Shown: one piece after another, positions 45,678 to 55,469 of the stretch
How positions within the stretch are numbered: position 1 is the stretch's first letter
Layout of the letters: each line of letters starts with the position of its first letter
Assembly (NCBI GenBank): GCA_949128115.1
Contig: OX421964.1
Coordinates: forward strand, 3,348,001 to 3,412,000
Direction: 5' to 3'
Source: Anaspis maculata
Lineage: Eukaryota > Arthropoda > Insecta > Coleoptera > Scraptiidae
DNA: 64,000 nucleotides
Program-made: the position numbers and the translations under genes
Notes under the pieces: generated by a model
What the model saw: the letters and a program-made list of their open reading frames with translations, nothing else
Databases searched by the model: none
Told to the model about the DNA's origin: nothing

Positions 45678-46194
45678 GGCCCCTTCGCATTCGTCTGGTA
45701 CGCCACTGGTGCATTAATCTTTCTGGAAACTCATTTCATCGGGTTCCTCGACCTGGAAAATATTAGGTCCAATGAAAAAAGTATGAAAAAAGGAACGATT
45801 TCAAAAATTGTGACTTCTTGTACCTTTGACCTCCAACAGAAAAAAATGCCAAGCCTCGGACAGATAACGACTTTTAGTATGTTGTTCCCCATCAAATTCT
45901 GAAGAAATCCTCAAATTTTCAGATTTTCCCTAATTTATTCCGGGTTAAAACCTGTTTTGCCTGGGCTATAATTTGACTCGTTTGTTGTACTGCTTCCTGT
46001 CAAATTTGGTGCCAATCTATCTGATAGATTTTGAATAATAAAATGGTGGTTTTGAACTTTGACATTTTTTTATTATTGGACAGATGACAGATAGAACAAT
46101 ACCTTCAACTGTTCTGATATAAATACAGTTTTTTATCATCCCTGCTTATTCAATATTGGACAATAGATATACGTTACATAAAAAAACTGATGGG
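45678..46194. other. Spacer between the BEL element and CAP gene D
   Basis: The GGTTTTGCCTGGGCTATAA words at 45950-45975 resemble the end of the DNA element in CAP gene C intron 2 (26258-26275). The piece before it shares the accompanying arm words (TATGTTGTTCC near 45878), so 45765-45970 is probably a partial copy of that family. The rest is unassigned. Confidence 0.4.
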
Positions 46195-46200
46195 TTTATT
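46195..46200 (-). terminator. AATAAA poly(A) signal overlapping the stop codon of CAP gene D
   Basis: On minus the stop TGA (46202-46200) runs into AATAAA, giving TGAATAAA exactly as in CAP gene B. Confidence 0.6.
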
Positions 46201-47962
46201 CAGTTGAAAAAAAACAAAAAATTCAACAGATAACTTCCAATCAAAAATGAGGACGAAATTGCCGTCAGCGACGTTTTTGGCGCAGACGACTTCTCCCGCC
46301 GCCGCTGTCGCCGCCGCCGTTGCTGCAGCCGCCGCCGCTTTTGCCGCTTCCGTTTCCGCTTTCGCTTCCGCTCCCAATCCTGCTCCTGCTGCTTTTGTCC
46401 CTGCTGCTCTTGCCCCTGCTGCTCTTGCCCCTGCTGCGGCTGCCACTGCCCCTGCTGCGGCTGCCACTGCCCCTGCTGTTGCTGCCATGGCCCTGGCTGT
46501 GGCCCTGGCTGTGGCCCTGGCTGTGGCCCTGGCTGTGGCCCTGGCTGTGGCCCTGGCTGTGGCCCTGGCTGTGGCTGCTGCTGCTGCTGTTGCTGTTCCT
46601 GTTGCTGCTGTTGCTGTTCCTGTTGCTGCTGTTGCTGTTCCTGTTGCTGCTGTTGCTGTTGCTGTTCCTGTTGCTGCTGACCCTTCTGTATAGTCTGACC
46701 GTTATGTGGCTGATTCTTATTTGACTGTCCTTTTTCCCCCTTGTTCGATTGTCTTTTCTCTAGCCGGTGGTCCTGCTGCTGCTGCCGCCGCCAACTTTTC
46801 CTCAGCCGCTGCCGCTTCTGCTCTCGCTGCTGCTGCCCTGTAGCACCCGAAGCTGAATAATTCGAGACTTGCGTTGAGGACGAAACGGAAACATCACCGG
46901 GAGGTTCAAGCGGCAGCACGGCGCTCCCGCACAGTCCTTTGTATTCGGGTGCCATCCCGGCCGGTCTGTCCGAGGGACACCTGGATGCCGCCGGACCTGA
47001 CGTGAAAACCGGCTGCTCCATAGAGTTGCCCGGCGGGTGGTAGCTGCAGGTGACGTGAAAGTTGTTTTCGTTCTCGTCCGCCGCAACTCCGCACCCGATG
47101 TCTGTGGTTTTGGCCCAAAGCACCGCCGCCATGTTCCCGATCGTTTTGCCGGGGATGGCCTGATATTTTTCAAAGATGGCCACGTCAGAAACGTCCTTGA
47201 ATTCCTCGTACCTGTGGAAAAGATCGGAAGTGAAGCGCGCTCTGCATCCTGGCTAGCGGTAATAAAGTTAAGAGATCGGTGTAATACTCACCATACCCGA
47301 ATCGCAGAATACACCAGAATTTCCCACTTGCTCATTACGTTTTCGTCGCAACCTTTCAAGGTCCCACTGCTTGATTGGCAGGTCGCATGGCTTGCCGTAT
47401 AGGAATTTTGACCTAGAGGGAAGTGATATTATGAATATAGTTTTGGTCGCAATCAAGTTCCAGCAGAGGAACGTTCAACTGGTCGAGAAAAGTGTCCAAG
47501 CCACGAGTCCAAGCCCTTGATAGTGACGGGACGAGCTCAACTTTTCTCGGCTCAACACTCACCTGCCGATTTGGGATGCAGCGGCGATGCGTTACAGTCG
47601 TCGTGCTGCAGCCTTCCGCTGCACTTTTTCGCGTTACACTTCGCCAAATCTTCCATTGCATAGTCCCAGCTCACTGCGTTCATGTCCGCTGCCTGGGGAA
47701 TCGGCCCTCCGTATCCCGCATTTTGCGCCTCTTCTTTCATTGCGATCGTGTTTCTGAGCTTGTTGTGCCAGTTCAAAGCCAACTGACGAGATCGGGTCAT
47801 GTTCGAGGACACTAAGTGGCATCGGTGCTGATTGCTTGGCTGCTCACATTTATCGGTAGTCCCTTGCACGTTGCAATGGACCGGACTGCCCGGTATGGCG
47901 GCTTCGTTCACGTACAACAAGGCTTGGATCAGTAGGGCCTTCCACAGATTTGCAATCGACAT
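46200..47962 (-). CDS. CAP-superfamily protein with Gln/Pro-Gly repeat tail, gene D
   Basis: Exons 47962-47563, 47412-47292 and 47211-46200 give 1,533 nt, 510 aa, open throughout. Introns are only 150 and 80 nt: the compact form of the family, free of transposons. The start MSIANLWKALL aligns with B; residues 1-22 are signal-like. The Cys-rich segment lacks about 11-13 residues that hold a QHIFCKC-type block in the others. CAP motifs: HNKLRN (His66), PQAADMNAVSWD, GQNS, a Trp-Glu in exon 2, GNMAAVLW, IGCG, VTCSYHPPGN and YKGLCG. The second cavity His is Asn (N200). The tail has QQQEQQQQ runs, then QPGP repeats, GQWQPQQGQ units, a basic stretch (KRKRKRKRQKRRRLQQRRRR) and a hydrophobic end (LTAISSSFLIGSYLLNFLFFFN). 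The basic and hydrophobic ending is shared with gene C. Role unknown. Confidence 0.88.
46370..46690 (-). repeat. Coding microsatellite tract in exon 3 of CAP gene D
   Basis: CAACAGGAACAGCAACAG-type triplet runs encode poly-Gln with regular Glu. A 12-bp repeat (CCACAGCCAGGG on minus) present about seven times encodes (QPGP)n, followed by GGGCAGTGGCAGCCGCAGCA units. Long Ala- or Leu-rich open frames on plus are by-products. Confidence 0.85.
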
Positions 47963-48140
47963 GTTGCACCATCAGGGATGAATCACTCGGGATCGGGAAC
48001 GACACATGAAGACACCAATCAGCCGGCAAAAATTGATGTAACGAATAACCGAATGATGTGCGTGTGACTGATTTCGCGACGACAATACTATTTTGTCAGT
48101 TTGATGTCACATAAAATAATTTATTGCCACTAGATCCAGG
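47963..48140 (-). promoter_or_regulatory. Conserved upstream block of CAP gene D
   Basis: CGATCCCGAGTGATTC lies next to the start, then GCCGGCTGATTGG, TCAGTCACACGC and TGTGACATCAAACTGAC. The order is as in CAP gene C and in part A. The outer word GGATCTAGTGGCAATAAAT also has a match upstream of A (GGATTCAGGGC region, inverted reading). Probably promoter and 5' UTR. Confidence 0.45.
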
Positions 48141-49160
48141 ATGACTGTTAGTCATCCATGGTTAGTTGTTTGAAGAATACAGTGCGGTCAATAAGAAATC
48201 ATCCACGGTTGGCTTTAGGAACAAAATATTCATCTGATGATGGACTGGTTTGGGTGGGGTTTTTGCAATCTCAATGGTTTTGCCTCTTGCTTTCGGATAG
48301 TAATTCTCAAACTTGGTCTACTGTTCTATCCACGGTTTTCTGTTTCTTCACGACCTAGCTTTCATCATCTTGGCAGTCTCTTCTCCTCCGTCTTCACCAC
48401 CTGGCCGAAACATTTCAGTTGCTTCCTCTCCGTTTTTGAAACTAATGATTCTAATTTAGTCCGGACGTTAAGGGAAAAAAATTAGGGGTACCTTGCACTT
48501 TTATAGCAAGCATTGTCACTTTGCATGCCTGTTGCTGAGACCACCCTGGACCAATCTGGATGTGGGGACATCCGCACAAATCGTGCAGAGACTTTATACA
48601 GGGTGAAGTTGAAAAAAAATTGTTGAAAATTCGTAAATCTTGAACCATAACCGATGGACGTATGTTGATCAGGATATTGATGACGGATTTGATGCTCATG
48701 AAGATGCTGCAGACAGTTTTAAAATATCTCAAGGCGTTTCCGAAATACGCTGGAAGAAGTTGAACTTCTTTATTTTTTTTTATTTCCCAATAAATCAGTT
48801 GTTTTTGAAGATATCGAGCTACAATGATATTCCGCCAAATGATCATGTTTTCGATGAAACGCGATGTGGGGACATCGATAAAGCCTGTTAGATTCGAAAC
48901 TAAGATCCTCAACTTTTTTTTCCATCGTGAGCGTCATCTTCAAGTTGTCCTTCGTGGAATTGTTGGAAAAACAACAGGTTACGACTTTGTTGGACACACA
49001 CGATTGTTTTATAATGAAAAACCAGGTCCTGAATTGCGCCAATGACCTCTTCGTCCAAGAAACGTTATCAAGTTCATTTTTTCTGGTTACTTTTCACTTA
49101 CGTAACAGTCATGACCAAATGGAACTTTGGATCGATGACACGTTTGTGATATTACAATCC
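48141..49160. other. Unassigned region upstream of CAP gene D
   Basis: The reading frames (longest 153 codons on minus at 48451-48912) have no recognisable domain, and the same sequence is partly open on plus. An ACAGGGTGAAGTTGAA word at 48598 resembles a DNA-transposon end, but no partner is clear. Nothing firm. Confidence 0.35.
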
Positions 49161-49164
49161 ACAT

Positions 49165-49770
49165 TATTTTGTGACGCCAGTCACTGAATTTCATCATCAT
49201 CAGCAAAGTGCTGTTCTTTTGGCAAACAGTTGAACAAAAAGTTTGCTTCGATTTTTGTGAAAAATGCAAAAACGGCAGGGTCACGTCCTCCTCTCAAACC
49301 CGATTGAAGAATATCTGTTACCAAAAACGGTTCCAATTAATACTGAAAGGGTTCGGAAGAATGTGTTCTCTATAGTTTGAAGCTAAACCAAAATGGATTG
49401 TTCCATCCTAGTTCTGCAGGAGAGACGTCAAAAATGTTGCTACAGCTTATCTTTGAAGCGTTTCTGGCCATATTCAACAAAAAATGTTTAAAAGATAAGC
49501 TGTAGCGACATTTTTGGCGTCCCTCCTGCAAAACTAGGATGGAACTATCCGTTTCGGTTTAGCTTCAAACTACAAAACACATTTCTCCGAACTCTATTAG
49601 TATCAGTTGGAAGCATTTTTGGTAACAGATTTCCTTCAATCGGGTTTGAGAGGAGAACGTGACCCTGCCGTTTTTGCCTTTTTCACAAAAATCGAAGCAA
49701 ATTATCCTTCGACTGTTTGCCAAAAGAACACCATTAGGCTGATCATGATGAAATTTGGTGACTGGCTGGT
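49165..49770. mobile_element. Large palindromic (fold-back) element
   Basis: The two arms of about 290 bp are inverted copies around a centre near 49475. Examples: AGATAAGCTGTAG words at 49439 and 49493, CAAAAATCGAAGCAAA at 49687 and its inverse at 49243, and CGCCAGTCACTGAATTTCAT with its inverse ATGAAATTTGGTGACTGGC at the ends. No coding sequence. Confidence 0.75.
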
Positions 49771-50038
49771 CCAGGGCTGGGCAAAATATGTACTTCGAAA
49801 TTGTATCGAAATACAAATTACAAACTACTCGTTGAAATGTCTTTGAAATACAAAATACAAGATACGTATTTTGGAAAACCGAGGAATTCCAAAATACAAA
49901 CTAGGTATCTATTTCAAAATACAAAATAACGGGTGATCGAATAAATGTCGCCTTTGATTCCTGAAAACCTGTCGGAAAAAGATGGCTAGCGAGGAGATCA
50001 AGGCCTACCTTGAGGAGAAATTTATTCGATCACTCCGT
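49771..50038. repeat. Two small elements: CAGGGCTGGGC repeat and a short palindromic MITE
   Basis: From 49771, CCAGGGCTGGGCAAAATATG is followed by ATACAAAATACAAG-like words, a common type of small dispersed element. At 49932-50034 GGTGATCGAATAAATG and its inverse ATTTATTCGATCACTCC enclose a loop of about 70 bases, a separate tiny MITE. Confidence 0.5.
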
Positions 50039-50039
50039 A

Positions 50040-51180
50040 GGTACATACCTAATTATTTCAGCGATTTCATTGGAAAAACCCTTAAAATGTGAAGGTTTTA
50101 GTGGAAACATCTTGTTGATCAAACCGCAATAGGAAATATCGTGAAAATCTGTAGAAGTCGCTGAAGATCTTGTACTCAGAAAAATATTAAGAAATTCCTG
50201 GAAATCCCATGCAAATTTTTAGAAATTCCGAAGGACTCTATGGAACTCCCTAGAAGTTCTCAGAAATCCTTGGAAATCTTCGGGACTCTCGACTAATCTT
50301 GCAGAAATCTTTGAAAATCCTGAAAATTCTCATGAAAACTTTCAAAAATTCCTAAAAATCCCTTACAAATCTTCAGGAATCCTCAAAAATCCCGTAGAAA
50401 TTTCCAAGAGTTCGTAAAAGTCCCGTGAAGATTTTTGGGAATCGCTCGAATTCTTGTGAAAATCATTGAGAGTCGCGGGAAATTCTTATAGTTATTGGTG
50501 ATCTTCAGTAATCTTCTCTTTAGGATTACCGTAGACATCGCTACAAGTCACAAATCTTATACAAACCTCTGGTTATCGCTAAAATCTCTCACAAATTGTT
50601 GAAGATCTCGAAGAAATCTTTGAAAATTCCTGAAAATCTTGTAGGAATATTAACAAATTCCTAGGAATCCTACAGAAATCTTTAGAACGCCCCAGAAATT
50701 CTCAAAATTATTTAGCAATTCGCAGGACTCTCAAAAAATCCTTAGTAGTTCTGTGAAGAACTCTAGAAATCCCCACAAATGTCTAGACATTTTTTGGAAG
50801 TATCTGAAAATTTTGTAAAAGTCTCCAAAAATCCATAAAAATTCTCACAAATTCTCAGAACTTTTTAGACATCTATCACATCTTCGTACACTCGGGTACG
50901 AAAGACTCTGCGTACTACCGCCCGAACCTCCCAATGACTTTTTCATTTCTGTAAACTCTTCTAGAACTCTCAAGTTTCCAGAAATCTTTAGGAATTATCA
51001 GAAATTCCTGCCAATGTTGTAGAAAAATTTCAAAAATCTTCTGAATTCTCATAAAACCATTCAGAAATGCCTTGAAATTCCATGCAAATCTCTGGGAATC
51101 CTTAGAAATCCTGCATGAACCGTAAGAACCTAGAAATTCTCAGAAATCTCTGAAATTCTGTAGAAATCTTCAAAGCTGTT
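50040..51180. repeat. Degenerate AT-rich tandem repeat, copy 3 (inverse orientation)
   Basis: AAATCTTTGAAAATCCTGAAA and similar units are the reverse complement of the family at 2225 and 12715. A CAP exon 3 relic (50894-50950) is embedded in it. Confidence 0.75.
50894..50950 (+). pseudogene. Relic of a fifth CAP gene (exon 3 fragment)
   Basis: The 57 bases read GYERLCVLPPEPPNDFFIS, against YKGLCGSAELPPEPPNDFFIS-type sequence just after the CAP domain in genes B and C. A few residues are lost and both sides run directly into AT-rich repeat. This is a decayed copy or transposon-carried scrap. Confidence 0.7.
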
Positions 51181-52877
51181 AGTATGAGGCCATAGGTCGT
51201 GCCGTGTGCAGCTTCGTGAAGATATGTAGAGTTATGTCTTAATCAATTCCTGGGGGATCAAGGACCATGAAAAATTATGGTGGAACATTGGCATCCACTG
51301 CAGGCAAATATGGTGGAGGCGCCAAAATGGGCTTTATCTGGTAATAAGAAACTGGCTGTAGCTCGTTTGTTTTTCAACGGATTTCAACATTTGGAACGTC
51401 ATTTTGTAGACGAAAAATTTTCTTCTTATTTCATATCTAAATTTCCAACGTCATTTCGGGAAACTGTCAAAATGGCCCTTATAAGATATGCTTAATTCTG
51501 GCGTTTTTTGAAGATTATCCGATATTTTTGAAACTTGGCAGTATTGTAGATCTTGAAGTGCCCTTTCCGAATTTCCAGTTTTCCATTTTGTATCTTTGCC
51601 GTTTTGGCCGCCATATTGGAAAGATGCGTTTCACATCTCTTTGTTTGAAGTCTAATTTACCTAAAATCAGAAAAACTCGGATTTACTGCCCGAGAAGTGC
51701 TTTTTAACGGCCTACATTAGGTTTTTTCTATGTCACGGTTGGAATTATTCACAATGTCGTGAAAAACATCCGTTGTTTTAGTTGTGACAAAAATGTCACT
51801 TTTATTTACATATTTCGACACCAATTGGTAGGTAATTTATGTAACAAGTACGCAATATAAATCCTTAGCGGATAAATTCGCATGTTTAGGGACGAGGCGG
51901 TAGCCGAGTATTCTTGGAAGCGGATGAGCCGCTGAAGCATTTTGAGTATACTTACTTGTCGCATACAAAAGTTTTTAGCATAGGCTCTCCAAACACCAAT
52001 TTGTGTCCTCTATATCGGTTATAGTGACGTTGCCTATTCTGTAACAATGCAACTACACAGCTCAACTGCTCAATGAACAATGCAAACACCTTGACAGCAT
52101 CTACAGTTCGCAAAATTCGTGTTTTGCGGACTCAAAACAGTCGGTAAAATGACTATTTTAGCGAGACAATACTAAAAAATTAATAATTCTATTCATTACA
52201 TAAGAAAAATGTTTTCGGCCTATTTTGCCTATTTCAGCTCGTTACAGCCTATGAAGCGTCCTAAAATAGAGGTTTTATATGCCTAAACATGTGTCCTAAT
52301 TTTCATTCTTCAACGGCCTGAAATCCGGTCTCTAGTGATGGTGATTGTGTAATTACAGGGTGAACTGTGAAGGCAAACTGACTTTAGAAAGGAATAAAGG
52401 TAATATATAGCATTTGGAGGATATCAGATACATTCAAAACTCGATATTATAATGAAATTCGAGGTCATCATTCAGAATATCTACTTTTCCACTTCGTATC
52501 TTTGCCGTTCTGGCCAAAATTTTGAAAAAATTACACCCAAAAAACCATGATAAAATCGAAAAATTTTTGGAAAATATGTCATAAAATTTTGAAATTTATA
52601 TCAAAGTAAAGGTCTATGAAATTCTATAAAATTTGACATACGAATCATCTATGTGCGACCTACGGTTCTCAAGCTATACCTTTTCAGAGTCAATTTGCTT
52701 TTACATTTCACCCTGTAGTTGCATAACAACCATTACCATGATTGATTTTCTGGATATCAATGGTCTGTGGTTGACAACCAATCATTATTTATGGTTAATT
52801 TGACTGCCACGTGAAGCTGAGATCAACTTAACATGCTGATTGAATGACAAAAATTGATGCTTCAGGGAATTCTAGAA

Positions 52878-53146
52878 GCTGTGGCGGCTTTCATATGAGT
52901 ATGTGGCGGAGGAACTGTTGTCTCCCCCGATAGCTTAGTGGTCCGAGTATCCATCCGGCAAATGGAAGACCCGGGTTCGAGTTCCGGTCAGGGCAAACAC
53001 TTTTTCTCCGTCACATCGCGTCATAAATGGATTTATGGGTTCATCCATTTGCGGGTCTTCCATTTGCCGGATGGATACTCTGATCACTAAGCTATCGGGG
53101 GAGACAACAGTTCCTCTGCCACATGCCCATATGAGAGCCGCCACAA
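52878..53146. repeat. Central hairpin of the fold-back element
   Basis: Arms of about 98 bases, from TGTGGCGGCTTTCATATGAG to CAAATGGAAGACCC, are mirrored at 53048-53146. The loop is about 70 bases. The left arm contains the 5' part of the tRNA-like sequence, so the right arm carries its reverse complement. Confidence 0.7.
52924..52994 (+). tRNA. tRNA-like sequence (tRNA-Ala GGC-like pseudogene or SINE head)
   Basis: 71 bases fold as a tRNA: an acceptor CCCCCGA/TCAGGGC with 5 of 7 pairs, and an A-box-like TAGCTTAGTGGT. The anticodon arm is TCCAT-CCGGCAA-ATGGA with a perfect 5-bp stem and GGC at the anticodon place. The T arm is CCGGGTTCGAGTTCCGG with a B-box GGTTCGAGTTCC. Position 33 is C instead of T and the acceptor is imperfect, so it is more likely a tRNA-derived pol III element than an active tRNA gene. 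Confidence 0.45.
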
Positions 53147-53754
53147 AGCCATAACCCAAGAACCGGAAGAAGCACGTACACGAGTTAAGTGTCAAATTGT
53201 AGAGAATTGAATAAGCTTCCATTCGCATATAAACGCTATAAACACAAAAAACTGTTTTTTGGGTGCCATCTTTCCAATATGGCGGCCAAAACGGCAAAGA
53301 TACAAAGTGGAAAAGTGGAAATTCGGAAAGGGCACCTCAAGATCTACAATACTGACAAATTGAAAAAATATCGGATAGCTTTCAAAAAAGGCCGGAATTT
53401 AGCATATCTTATACACTAGACAATTTTGACAGTTTTTCGAAATGACGCTTGTAAATTCAGATATGAAATAGGTAGCGAACTCTTTTGTCTACAAAATGAC
53501 GTTCCAGATGTTGAAATCCGTTGAAAAAGAAACGAGCTACAGTCAGTTTCTTATTACCAGATGGAGCCCATTTTGGCGCCTCCACCATATTTGCCTGCAG
53601 CAGATGTCAATATTCCACCATAATTTTTCATGGTCCTTGATCGCCCAGGAGTCGATTGGGACATAACTCTATATATCTTCACAAAGTTGCACACGGCCAA
53701 GCCTTTTTAACCCTATGCCTCCGGACTATGAGAGATCTCTAGATCTTGTTATAT

Positions 53755-53925
53755 GAGTATATCCAGAAAACTCGTAGAAATCTCCAGAAATCTCTCGAGA
53801 TTCTTCAAAAAATCGCGAAAAATGTCCAGGAACCCCCAGGAATCTTACACAAATTTCTATAAATCCCTATTTTTTTTCTTTACAAATCTTGAACCTTTCA
53901 GGAATCCCTAGAAACCCTAGAAATA
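53755..53925. repeat. Degenerate AT-rich tandem repeat, copy 4
   Basis: Short stretch of AAATCTCCAGAAATCTC-type units in the same orientation as copy 3. Confidence 0.6.
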
Positions 53926-53929
53926 GTAG

Positions 53930-54540
53930 GTCCGATTTCGAGAACTGGTCCTCTGAAAATTTATTCAATCTTTTCTCCAACTTCCATTCCGAGCATGTCT
54001 GCACCTGAAAAGAATATTTCGTGAGGCTCACCGCATTCGAAGTTTGCACTACAGTTTTTTCAAATTCAAAATTCACAGAATGTGCTAATTTCATAAAAAA
54101 AAATACCGTCGGAAAACCGGAACCGTGTCGATTTTGAAAATGGGTCCACACTACGCCCAATCCAATCTAGTTTCAAGATCAGTTGAAATTTCCTTCTAAA
54201 AGTCGACACTTGAGCAGGAATGAATTTTTGTGTGGAGTCCCGCATCAAAAGCGAGTCGTCCTGGTCAAAACACGGGCGAGAGGCCTTCTCGGGTTGCAAC
54301 GGCTGGAAGAAATTTTGAAAATTTCTCTGAAAAACGCCCGACTGAAAAATGGTGGAAAACTGCAACTGCAGACCCAATTAGACTCTTCTGTTGTCTTGCT
54401 TCCTGTCAATTTTGGTTCCAATCCATCGTATAGATTTTGAACAATTAATATTAATAACGTTTTGAATACTGACATTTTTTATCATGAAAGTGAAAAGGAA
54501 ACAAAAAAAGGTAACAACCTTACAGCTGTGTAGCCGCTTT
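53930..54540. other. Unassigned
   Basis: Only frames up to about 100 codons without domain. Its end (CTTCCTGTCAATTTTGGTTCCA..TAGATTTTGAA near 54400) resembles 45990-46035 upstream of CAP gene D, which points to a dispersed element of unknown type. Confidence 0.35.
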
Positions 54541-55440
54541 TCACGCATGCATGCTTTGTATTTAGTACAAAAACTATGCCGGGAACAATTCTAATGGAAT
54601 CCCGATATCCAAGCCGTCAGTCAGTCTCGGAGCTTCCACGGAACGGAGATAAATGGCGCGGAAAATGATTTGATGTTTATGAATTTTCCGCCGGTAAACC
54701 GATACTACCTGCCCCGCTCCCTCTGGTTATACGACAGAAAAACCTCAAGTTTGTGTACACGGCGAAACCCGACGCACCTTCAAAATTTCCACCGCCGACT
54801 TGGGCGCTGGGAAATTCACGCCTGATAAAACTCTGAAGTTCAGTGCCCAAACGCGAAAATAATGAACATCACCCATCCAATATAATATAATAAACAAGCG
54901 CAGGGCACGATATCATCGAGGAAAAGCTCTCTCGGATGCGAAACACGCGCGGAAATGAGCAATGTTGTAATGAACCAGTCTCGTTACACAAGCTTCGGAA
55001 CATCATCCAGTGGGCCTCTTCTCGCGGACAATTTATTTGTTCGGAAACAATGCCCAGGCGACGACGAGCGAGCTTTTGCTTTCGTAATGAAGACCGCGTT
55101 AGGGGAGGCGGCGCGGCGGTGAAAATTTCCCCATTTTTCGCCCCGGCAACCGGGTGTTATTATTAGCAACGCGCGTAAACTGCCCCCGGGCTTGGGATGT
55201 GAAATTTTGCGTTTGCCCAACAACATCATCATCATCATCCATCGAGTATGAAGGGGTTGAGGGTTGAGGGTTGTAGTTCTATCCCGACAGGAACAATTTC
55301 GGTTTTATCGAGGGGATGTTGGAGCGCTCGGTAAGTACTCACCTACTTATATTGTGTATTTATAAAATTGCGAGCGCCGTGTAAGATGGAGATGAGAAAA
55401 CTTTAGAGGAGAAAAAGAAAACGCGCGAAGCTGTTAGCTG
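54541..55440. other. CpG-rich unique segment, possible regulatory or first-exon DNA
   Basis: The segment differs from its repeat-rich neighbours: no internal repeat, many CpG (GGCGCGGAAAATG, GAGGCGGCGCGGCGG, CGCCCCGGCAACCGGG) and no long frame. AGCGCTCGGTAAGTACTCACC at 55325-55344 contains a good splice donor (GTAAGT). It could be a 5' exon with promoter, or a conserved non-coding element, of a gene lying beyond the window. I cannot name it. Confidence 0.4.
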
Positions 55441-55469
55441 CAGGCAACACACTTGCACCGGGGCGAAAT

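Larger units (their letters stand above)
51187..53706. mobile_element. Fold-back element with about 430-bp inverted arms
   Basis: The left arm (51187-51620) and right arm (53270-53706) are inverted copies. Examples: GGTCGTGCCGTGTGCAGC and GTTGCACACGGCCAAGCC at the ends, the GGTGGAGGCGCCAAAATGGG region with its inverse at 53574, and GGCCGCCATATTGGAAAG with its inverse at 53272. The centre contains a second palindrome with a tRNA-like sequence. Frames are all short. 51620-52870 is AT-rich with nothing identified. Confidence 0.75.

Noticed and set aside
34146..45682. Target-site duplication of the BEL element
   Set aside because: The bases next to the two LTRs (CTCAGT and GGCCC) do not match, so none can be claimed; the flanks may have changed since insertion.
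46247..46724. Ala- and Leu-rich ORFs on plus
   Set aside because: Antisense shadow of the Gln/Pro-Gly coding repeats of CAP gene D.
48451..48912. 153-codon minus-strand ORF upstream of CAP gene D
   Set aside because: AT-rich, no recognisable motif, and equally long overlapping frames on the other strand.
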